From Candidatus Pollutiaquabacter sp. (GTDB lineage: Bacteria; Bacteroidota; Bacteroidia; AKYH767-A; 2013-40CM-41-45): DNA of 23,491 bases. Location: contig CAINVI010000168.1 in NCBI GenBank assembly GCA_903854075.1, positions 1 to 23,491 on the forward strand. The letters are read 5' to 3'. The notes under the pieces are model-generated. The model saw nothing but the letters and a program-made list of their open reading frames with translations, did no database searches and was not told the DNA's origin. The first letter of the stretch is position 1. Each line of letters opens with the position of its first letter. Positions 1 through 5,891 of the stretch are shown here, in pieces. The translations under genes and the position numbers were made by a program.

Positions 1-253
1 ACCTAACCTAACCAAACCAAGTATTTCTAACCAGGAAATACACCTTTATAACGCCATTGCGGATAGGAAAGATCTGTCGCTATTTATTGGATGATAACAA
101 CTGTAAGAAAAGCATGATTACTGTCGATCTCCCACTCGTTATATCATCTTTAAGGAGTAAAAATTGAGTAAAACGGGTATATTTTTAAAAAAATATTTGG
201 AAATCGCCGTAAGGAAACACGCGAGTTTAGTACATTTTTCTTGCGGCAGGCCT
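1..253. other. Gene-free left edge of the window
   Basis: I find no convincing gene in this stretch. It opens with an A/C-rich run (ACCTAACCTAACC). A short inverted repeat follows, GTATTTC at 21-27 and GAAATAC at 35-41 with a 7-nt loop, but no T-run follows it, so I do not call it a terminator. An AT-rich near-palindrome lies around 183-200. The stretch may be the upstream or downstream region of a gene outside the window. Confidence 0.5.
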
Positions 254-297
254 AAAAAAGAACGACTGCTACCCTTTATTACAAGGTAGCAGCCGCT
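254..297 (-). terminator. Rho-independent terminator of the phosphohexomutase gene
   Basis: Read on the minus strand, CTGCTACC and GGTAGCAG (266-273 and 285-292) form a perfect 8-bp stem with an 11-nt loop. A T-run follows, seen as AAAAAA at 254-259 on the plus strand. It lies about 25 bases beyond the stop codon of the phosphohexomutase gene, where a terminator is expected. Confidence 0.8.
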
Positions 298-316
298 TAG
301 TCGAAAATAATATTAA

Positions 317-1729
317 TTAGTCGGCCAACAGTGTTTCCTCGGCGGCTTTGAGAATGGCAAATGCACCTTCTTTATTGGTACTTTCTGCATAGGTGCGTAA
401 AACTGGTTCTGTTCCTGAAGCGCGTATCAGCAACCACTGACTTTTGTCGTCTGCAAAAAAGTATTTGTAGCCATCAATGTCCTCTACCCATTTAACCTCA
501 TAGTGGCCAAAGTTTTTGTAATAGCCTTCTGCGGTTTGCTTTACGATGCGGTTCTTGACTTCTTCCGTCAGGTGTAAATCGCTTCGCTCGTAGGCGAATG
601 CGCCAACAATATCATAGATTTCCTGAATCAGCTCGGGAAGCTTCTTGCCGCTCTTCGCCATAAATTCCCAGATGACTAGTCCCATCCAGATCCCGTCACG
701 CTCCGGAATATGACCTTTGATGGCGATTCCTCCACTCTCTTCTCCACCAAGCAGCACATCATCTTTCAACATGATTTCACAGATGTATTTGAAGCCGATT
801 TTTACGGTATCCAATTCCAGTCCGTATTTTTTACACAGCAGCTCAACTTTAGGTGTTGTACTGAAGGCCGTGCATACCTTTCCTCCCATTCCTTTATACT
901 TGTACAAGTAGTGTATCAATAAAAGAATGATATGGTGTGAGTCCACAAAATTCCCCTGATTGTCGTACATGCCAATGCGGTCAGCATCGCCGTCCGTAAC
1001 GACGGCACAATCATACTTACCGGTGGACATCAGCGCTGAAAGTTCTTTTAAATTTTTGTGAATCGGTTCCGGCGCTTGACCGTCAAATCCGGGGTTGTAA
1101 TCACAATGCAACTTCGTGATTTCTGGAAAAAGCCGTTTGATGACATTTTGCCCGGCACCGTACATCGCATCATAGACAAGGTTCAGACCGGAATTTCGGA
1201 TGGCCGTCAGGTCGAAATTCTTCTCGACATGTGCTATATATTCATCTTCGAGATTAACCTCGACAATTTTACCGGACTTAATCAGATCTTGTAAGATGAG
1301 CGAATCGATGGCGGTGGTGCTCTTTTCAGGAATTATGTCTTCAATTTCCTGCACATCCGAGGGAATGAGCGGTCCGCCGAAGCTTCCTTTAAGCTTGAAC
1401 CCGTTGTAGGAAGGTGGATTATGAGAAGCGGTAAGAATAATTCCCAGGTCGCACTTATGGTTTACTGCGCCCAAGGAGATCATTGGTGTTGATACGAAGC
1501 CGCGCGCCAGCAGTACCTTCACGCCGTTGGAGGCAAGCACTTTGGCAACTGTTTCTGCAAAGAGTTCCCCGGCAAACCGGCAATCATGGCCTACGACTGC
1601 CGTCGGAGCGGACGACTTTTTGAATAGCCACGCCGCCGTAGCTTCTGCTACGCGGGCTACATTCTCCACGGTGAAATCTTTAGCGATAATGGCCCGCCAT
1701 CCGTCGGTGCCAAATTTAATTTTTCCCAT
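317..1729 (-). CDS. Phosphoglucomutase/phosphomannomutase family protein
   Basis: This 470-residue enzyme belongs to the alpha-D-phosphohexomutase superfamily, which interconverts sugar 1- and 6-phosphates in the cytoplasm. All four family signatures are visible. The active-site phosphoserine loop TASHNP is near residue 102, the Mg-binding loop DGDADR near 247-252, the sugar-binding loop GEESGG near 330, and the phosphate-binding loop RASGTEP near 437. The N-terminus (MGKIKFGTDGWR) is the usual start for the family, and the length is typical. Whether it acts on glucose, mannose or glucosamine phosphate cannot be decided from motifs, so no symbol is given. It lies downstream of mltG on the same strand with a 90-bp gap that contains its own candidate promoter, so it is probably transcribed separately. 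Confidence 0.93.
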   Translation of the reverse strand: MGKIKFGTDGWRAIIAKDFTVENVARVAEATAAWLFKKSSAPTAVVGHDCRFAGELFAETVAKVLASNGVKVLLARGFVSTPMISLGAVNHKCDLGIILTASHNPPSYNGFKLKGSFGGPLIPSDVQEIEDIIPEKSTTAIDSLILQDLIKSGKIVEVNLEDEYIAHVEKNFDLTAIRNSGLNLVYDAMYGAGQNVIKRLFPEITKLHCDYNPGFDGQAPEPIHKNLKELSALMSTGKYDCAVVTDGDADRIGMYDNQGNFVDSHHIILLLIHYLYKYKGMGGKVCTAFSTTPKVELLCKKYGLELDTVKIGFKYICEIMLKDDVLLGGEESGGIAIKGHIPERDGIWMGLVIWEFMAKSGKKLPELIQEIYDIVGAFAYERSDLHLTEEVKNRIVKQTAEGYYKNFGHYEVKWVEDIDGYKYFFADDKSQWLLIRASGTEPVLRTYAESTNKEGAFAILKAAEETLLAD

Positions 1730-1747
1730 ACGTTTTAGTTCTAGGTC

Positions 1748-1767
1748 TTTCCGCAGTGTGGCGGAAA
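1748..1767 (-). other. Hairpin in the 5' leader of the phosphohexomutase gene
   Basis: TTTCCGC (1748-1754) and GCGGAAA (1761-1767) form a perfect 7-bp inverted repeat with a 6-nt loop. It lies between the candidate -7 element (1777-1784) and the start codon at 1729, so the transcript would begin with this hairpin almost at its 5' end. A role in mRNA stability is possible but inferred. Confidence 0.4.
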
Positions 1768-1776
1768 AAAGGACAA

Positions 1777-1807
1777 CGAAAATAGTCTAAAAAGCCCTAA
1801 AAATCAA
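1777..1807 (-). promoter_or_regulatory. Candidate promoter of the phosphohexomutase gene
   Basis: On the minus strand, TATTTTCG (1777-1784) is one base from the Bacteroidota -7 consensus TAnnTTTG. A TTG (1805-1807) lies 20 bases upstream, close to the expected -33 position. The implied start site near 1771 gives a leader of about 40 bases. Confidence 0.5.
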
Positions 1808-1819
1808 GCCGATTGGCCA

Positions 1820-2869
1820 TTAGGAACGAATTCCTCGCCTATTGAGTGCTTGCTGAAATTTTCGGGCATTCGTCAGGTGTTGACTGTATGAGGCGGCAAA
1901 ATTATGGTATCCGGAAAAGTCTTCCCGGGCACAGAAATACATGAAATTGTGTTTGGTGGCGTTCAGCACGGCATCAATGGATCGTTGAGAGGCTACACAG
2001 ATGGGTCCCGGCGGAAGTCCACTGTACATGTACGTATTATAAGGAGAATCAATGGCTTTATAGCTGTTTAATACACGCCGTACGGTAAAATCGCCCAAGG
2101 CAAAAACCAGTGTCGGGTCAGCCTCTAATTTCCAGCCTTTACGGTAGCGATTAAGATAAACGCCTGCAATAACCGGTTTCTCGTCTTCTTTGTTTGATTC
2201 TTGTTGTACAATGGAAGCAACGATGGTGACCTGCACCGGTGTTAGTCCTATAGCGGCGGCTTTGCGTTTTCTGTTGTCGTTCCAATACTTGTCGTACTCC
2301 CGCTTCATCCGGGTGATAAATTGATCGGCTGAAGTCGTCCAATAAAATTCATATGTGTTGGGCAGAAACAAGGCCATGACATTGTCCGGGGTGAAGCCAA
2401 GTTTTTTCAGATAATCACGATCTTCAAGCAAATTTACTACCGCATCCGGTGCGACTTCAAGCTGTTCGCCGATTTTTTGAGCAAATTGTATTTTAGTACG
2501 AACGCTGGTAAACACCAATTTCACGGGCACCTGCCGTCCGGAGCGAAGCATTCCGACTACCTCCTTATTCGACATGCCGGAAGCTAATTTATAACGCCCG
2601 GGTTTTATGTGATCCGTATAATTCATTCTAATGGCTGTCCAACGAAACGTGGCTTCATCTTTCAGCCACTTCTTTTCCTCAAGAAGTTGAACTACATCCT
2701 CGAAATCTGAACCCGTAGAAATGTAGAGAAATCCATCATCAGCGGTTTGGATATTTGGAGTGTAAAGTCGCTGATAAATGAAATAACCCATGGTGGCGAC
2801 CACGAGTAGCAAGGTGACAACTGCCGCCCAAAGTCCCTTAGCAATACGTTTTTTCGTGCTTTGTTTCAT
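1820..2869 (-). CDS. mltG: Endolytic murein transglycosylase MltG (YceG-like)
   Basis: This is a 349-residue inner-membrane lytic transglycosylase that cleaves nascent peptidoglycan strands and is thought to end glycan elongation. A short basic N-terminus (MKQSTKKRIAK) leads into one membrane segment at about residues 11-30, followed by a LysM-like region and the YceG catalytic domain. The motif ASIVQQES carries the expected catalytic glutamate (E224), followed by GVYLNR and the ADPT segment typical of the family. The reading frame is open to 2971, but I place the start at 2869. The added N-terminus would not be MltG-like, and a perfect -7 element (2880-2887) lies inside the extension. Divergent from the response regulator genes; no functional link is evident. 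Confidence 0.92.
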   Translation of the reverse strand: MKQSTKKRIAKGLWAAVVTLLLVVATMGYFIYQRLYTPNIQTADDGFLYISTGSDFEDVVQLLEEKKWLKDEATFRWTAIRMNYTDHIKPGRYKLASGMSNKEVVGMLRSGRQVPVKLVFTSVRTKIQFAQKIGEQLEVAPDAVVNLLEDRDYLKKLGFTPDNVMALFLPNTYEFYWTTSADQFITRMKREYDKYWNDNRKRKAAAIGLTPVQVTIVASIVQQESNKEDEKPVIAGVYLNRYRKGWKLEADPTLVFALGDFTVRRVLNSYKAIDSPYNTYMYSGLPPGPICVASQRSIDAVLNATKHNFMYFCAREDFSGYHNFAASYSQHLTNARKFQQALNRRGIRS

Positions 2870-2879
2870 ACGTCTTGCG

Positions 2880-2887
2880 CAAAGGTA
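2880..2887 (-). promoter_or_regulatory. Promoter -7 element of mltG
   Basis: On the minus strand this reads TACCTTTG followed by C, a perfect match to the Bacteroidota -7 consensus TAnnTTTG. Only 10 bases separate it from the ATG at 2869, so the leader would be very short. No well-spaced TTTG -33 element is visible; the nearest TTG (2914-2916) is 26 bases upstream. It decides the mltG start codon. Confidence 0.65.
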
Positions 2888-2983
2888 ATAATTGTCGTCG
2901 GCTACTGTATTAACAATTACTTCATCGTAAGCTAACAACCTGTTCATACAGTAAGTCGAAATTCGAAACAATCTAAAACGACC

Positions 2984-3355
2984 ATGAACGACAAAGCAAA
3001 AGTACTTGTGATTGATGACGAGCCGGATATCGTCGAGATTCTCAGTTATAATCTGGGAAAGGAAGACTATGCGGTGAGCAAAGCGTACGATGGCGAGGAA
3101 GGATTACGGATTGCGCAGGCTGAACTACCTGATCTGATCATTATGGATGTGAGAATGCCCGGTATCAGCGGTATAGAGGCCTGCCGAAAACTCAAAGCAG
3201 ATGAGTTGCTTAAGCATATTCCCATCTTGTTCCTTACCGCGGATTCGGACGAATACACTTCCATGAATGCACAAGAAGCCGGCGGTGAACACTTCATCAC
3301 TAAGCCGATCCGACCGAACATCCTCATGGGATTGGTGAATGAGATACTTCGGTAA
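2984..3355 (+). CDS. Stand-alone response regulator receiver protein
   Basis: This 123-residue protein is a single CheY-like receiver domain with nothing attached. The acidic pocket (D11, D12), phospho-acceptor D55 in MDVRMPG, T85 and K107 (TKPI) are all present, so it should accept phosphate from a histidine kinase. The helix-1 wording (EILSYNLGKEDY) resembles the receiver of Bacteroidota PhoB-type regulators, which normally carry a winged-helix domain as well; here the protein stops after the receiver. The next gene, 27 bp downstream, is a DNA-binding regulator with a damaged receiver, so the two may be one operon and may work together. No histidine kinase gene is in the window. The family call is firm; the partner and signal are inferred. 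Confidence 0.92.
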   Translation: MNDKAKVLVIDDEPDIVEILSYNLGKEDYAVSKAYDGEEGLRIAQAELPDLIIMDVRMPGISGIEACRKLKADELLKHIPILFLTADSDEYTSMNAQEAGGEHFITKPIRPNILMGLVNEILR

Positions 3356-3382
3356 AACACTTTCTATAATTAGAACAATCGT

Positions 3383-4051
3383 ATGAGAACCATTTTGTGG
3401 ATAGCACCGCCCAATGAACCCTTGCGGCGTATCATTCCCTCGAGCTATCAGGATCTTTCTTTTCATTTCTGTGATTCTATCGCACAAGCTGCCGAAACAG
3501 TCCATCGAATGTCTCCTTTCCTGGTCATCATTGATGCCGATAGGCAGGAAATTTCAGCATTAGATCTTTGTTTCAATCTTCAGGATCTGGTTTCGGACTA
3601 CAAATCAAATGTCATTATTCTTTCATCATCTAAAGACCCACAACTTGAAATCGATGCCTTTCGTGCCGGAGCGGTTGACTTTGTGGGAAAGCCAATTCAT
3701 ACTGATGCCTTATTGTCACGTTTAGTGGTTCGATCCGGAGGGAAAAAGACCAAACCTTCCGACGTAGGCATTCAGGAAAATGTGTCGTTGCGCATTGATA
3801 AGGATAACTATTCTGTTTATCTCAATCAACAGTTAGTCTTATTGTCCAGAAAAGAGTTCGAGTTGCTTCATTTACTAGCTAGCCATCCCGGTAAAGTATT
3901 CACCCGAGAAGAGATTTTTGATCGTGTATGGAATAAAAATACCGATCAAAAAGACCGGACAATCGATGTGCATATTCTACGACTTCGTAAGAAAATCGGA
4001 GAAAACAGAATTACCACTCAGAAAGGAATAGGCTACCGCCTGATGATATAA
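3383..4051 (+). CDS. OmpR/PhoB-family DNA-binding regulator with degenerate receiver
   Basis: This 222-residue transcription factor has an N-terminal receiver (about 1-115) and a C-terminal winged-helix domain (about 130-222) of the Trans_reg_C type. The latter shows LSRKEFELL, GKVFTREEI, the recognition-helix stretch DVHILRLRKKIG and the terminal wing GIGYRL. The receiver is atypical. The position of the acidic pair reads IAPPNEP, and serines (SSS at 81-83) sit around the switch Thr/Ser site, while D51 and K103 (GKPI) remain. Loss of the acidic pair normally prevents Mg binding and phosphorylation, so it may act without phosphate or through its neighbour, the intact receiver at 2984-3355. 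It lies just upstream of the T9SS protein, TonB receptor and porin genes, which are plausible targets. Confidence 0.9.
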   Translation: MRTILWIAPPNEPLRRIIPSSYQDLSFHFCDSIAQAAETVHRMSPFLVIIDADRQEISALDLCFNLQDLVSDYKSNVIILSSSKDPQLEIDAFRAGAVDFVGKPIHTDALLSRLVVRSGGKKTKPSDVGIQENVSLRIDKDNYSVYLNQQLVLLSRKEFELLHLLASHPGKVFTREEIFDRVWNKNTDQKDRTIDVHILRLRKKIGENRITTQKGIGYRLMI

Positions 4052-4054
4052 CTT

Positions 4055-4074
4055 CTGTTTACAATTTGTTTACC
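4055..4074 (+). promoter_or_regulatory. Pho-box-like direct repeat upstream of the T9SS protein gene
   Basis: CTGTTTAC (4055-4062) and TTGTTTAC (4066-4073) are a direct repeat in which seven bases (TGTTTAC) are identical, with a period of exactly 11 bp. This is the geometry of PhoB boxes in proteobacteria (two CTGTCAT-like half-sites 11 bp apart). It lies about 90 bp before the start codon at 4161 and directly after the gene for an OmpR/PhoB-family regulator. The repeat is seen; the binding protein is inferred. Confidence 0.5.
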
Positions 4075-4160
4075 ATTTTCTAATATATGATTCAGTATGG
4101 ATTAATATTCCCGTAATAAAGCAACTCTACTTTCACCAAAAAACAAAAAACCTGACCAAC

Positions 4161-5753
4161 ATGAAACAACTAGTACTTTTAACGGCATTTTTTATTGCCG
4201 GATTAACTGTCAAATCGCAAAGTATCATCACCGTCTCTGGTGATATTACAGCTAACACGACCTGGACGAGCAACAATATCTATCTGTTGAGCGGCTTTGT
4301 TTATGTTACAAATAATGCGGAGTTGACCATCCAGCCTGGAACGGTAATCAAGGGCGAAAAAGCCACCAAGGGTAGTCTAATTGTAACCCGCGGCTCCAAA
4401 CTGATTGCAGATGGCACAGCATCACAACCTATCGTTTTTACTTCTAACGAACCTATTGGTCAGCGTACTTATGGCGACTGGGGCGGACTGATTATTCTTG
4501 GTAATGCTCCTGTGAACGATCCTGCCGGAGAGAAACTCATTGAAGGCGGTGTTGATCCGGTGAAAGGTTTGTATGGTGGAACTTCTGCCGGCGATAACTC
4601 CGGAGTACTTCGTTATGTTCGTGTTGAGTTTCCCGGAATCGCCTTCCAGCCGAATAATGAAATAAACGGTATCACATTTGGTGGTGTAGGAAGTGGAACG
4701 GTGGTTGATTATGTTATGGTGAGTTATTCCGGTGATGATTCGTATGAGTTTTTCGGTGGAACTGTTAACGCAAAGCATTTGATCGCTTACCGCGGATTGG
4801 ACGATGATTTTGATACCGATTTCGGGTTCACTGGAAAAATGCAATTCATTGTTTCCTTGCGTGATTCTTCGGTAGCGGATATCTCCGGTTCCAACGGTTT
4901 TGAATCGGATAACGATGCCAGTGGAACCACCAATCCTCCTATTACCAACTGCAAAGTCTCCAATGCAACTGTTATTGGCCCTATTACCGGTTCCGGAAAT
5001 ACTTTCAATAGTAATTACAAGCGTGGTGCGCACATCCGCAGAAGTTCCAAGACGTCACTTTATAACTCCGCGATCGCTGGATTCCCTACCGGTTTATTGG
5101 TCGATGGTGCTAACTGTGAAGCCAATGCCAATGCAGATGAGTTGCAGGTTCGCACAACGGTTTTAGCGGGTTGTAACACTCCGCTTGCTGTTGCTTCGGG
5201 AAGCACTTTTGATATCGCCGCCTGGTTCAACACTGCCAATTATGGAAATTCCATACTGACCTTGCCTACTGACTTGAACTTGATGGCCCCCTATAATTAC
5301 AATCAGCCCGACTTCATGCCTATCACAGGTTCTGCGCTACTTTCCGGCGCCGACTTCTCTGCTTCGGTATTAACCGATCCTTTCTTTGATGTGGTTACCT
5401 ATCGCGGTGCTTTTGGCGCTACCGACTGGACGGCAGGCTGGTCAAATTATGGCTGCCAAAATTCCAACTATTCCGTAGGTATCAAAGAAATTTCAACGGC
5501 AAGTCCTGTTGTAATCTATCCTAATCCGGTTAACAATAACACCGCCATTCGCTTTCAGTTGACCGCCTCTACCCGACTCACCATTTCAATTTATAACATG
5601 CAGGGGCGCCTGGTTTGGACTGCGGGTGATGCTGTTTATGTAACAGGATTAAACAATATTCAGTTGCCGGCAGACTTACTGAACTCCGGAATTTATATGG
5701 TAGCTGTTACTGCTGAAAGTGGTTCCATGAACTACCGAATTATCAAGAATTAA
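4161..5753 (+). CDS. Secreted protein with T9SS type A sorting tail
   Basis: This 530-residue protein has an N-terminal signal peptide (about 1-19, ending near VKSQ). Its middle is rich in Gly, Asn, Thr and Val, with repeated short strands (for example LTIQPGTVIKG and GSLIVTRGSKLIADG) that look like a parallel beta-helix or beta-solenoid. The last 80 residues (from about 449, VVIYPNPVNNN through IYNMQGR to a basic end YRIIKN) form a type A T9SS sorting domain, so it should cross the outer membrane and be attached to the surface or released. No catalytic motif is recognised. It stands between an OmpR/PhoB-type regulator and a TonB receptor, and a terminator-like hairpin separates it from the receptor gene. 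It may bind or capture what the receptor imports, which is inference. Confidence 0.85.
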   Translation: MKQLVLLTAFFIAGLTVKSQSIITVSGDITANTTWTSNNIYLLSGFVYVTNNAELTIQPGTVIKGEKATKGSLIVTRGSKLIADGTASQPIVFTSNEPIGQRTYGDWGGLIILGNAPVNDPAGEKLIEGGVDPVKGLYGGTSAGDNSGVLRYVRVEFPGIAFQPNNEINGITFGGVGSGTVVDYVMVSYSGDDSYEFFGGTVNAKHLIAYRGLDDDFDTDFGFTGKMQFIVSLRDSSVADISGSNGFESDNDASGTTNPPITNCKVSNATVIGPITGSGNTFNSNYKRGAHIRRSSKTSLYNSAIAGFPTGLLVDGANCEANANADELQVRTTVLAGCNTPLAVASGSTFDIAAWFNTANYGNSILTLPTDLNLMAPYNYNQPDFMPITGSALLSGADFSASVLTDPFFDVVTYRGAFGATDWTAGWSNYGCQNSNYSVGIKEISTASPVVIYPNPVNNNTAIRFQLTASTRLTISIYNMQGRLVWTAGDAVYVTGLNNIQLPADLLNSGIYMVAVTAESGSMNYRIIKN

Positions 5754-5772
5754 CATTGCGTTCACAATCAAC

Positions 5773-5811
5773 AAAAGAGCGAAGAGCCAGCTGGTTTTTC
5801 GCTCTTTTGTT
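5773..5811 (+). terminator. Rho-independent terminator after the T9SS protein gene
   Basis: AAAAGAGCGAA (5773-5783) and TTCGCTCTTTT (5798-5808) form a perfect 11-bp stem with a 14-nt loop, and the T-run is part of the 3' arm. It begins 20 bases after the stop codon at 5753 and separates this transcript from the TonB receptor gene. Confidence 0.8.
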
Positions 5812-5859
5812 TTAACCATAGCATAACACTCCGATAAGGATAACATTACAGCGTGAACA

Positions 5860-5867
5860 TAATTTTA
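5860..5867 (+). promoter_or_regulatory. Possible -7 element of the TonB receptor gene
   Basis: TAATTTTA is one base from TAnnTTTG and lies 24 bases before the preferred start codon at 5892. No clear -33 element is visible. TTACA occurs at 5865 and 5876, 11 bp apart, overlapping and following the element. A weak call. Confidence 0.3.
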
Positions 5868-5891
5868 CAACAATATTACACAAACGCACAC

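Noticed and set aside
1..20. Telomere-like or array-like run ACCTAACCTAACC at the window start
   Set aside because: Only two full ACCTA units are present and the pattern decays at once. The window edge cuts it, so nothing can be concluded.
2955..2965. Palindrome TCGAAATTCGA upstream of the receiver gene as an operator
   Set aside because: It is short, single and has no matching copy at other candidate target promoters in the window.
2870..2971. Longer N-terminus of MltG
   Set aside because: The extension is not MltG-like and contains a perfect -7 promoter element, so it is unlikely to be translated.
4422..5033. 203-residue open frame opposite the T9SS protein gene
   Set aside because: It is a shadow frame. 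The plus-strand protein has a signal peptide and sorting tail, while the minus-strand frame has no recognisable domain and no start context.
5853..5891. Longer N-terminus of the TonB receptor from a GTG
   Set aside because: It adds 13 polar residues before a textbook signal peptide and overlaps the candidate promoter; the ATG at 5892 is better.
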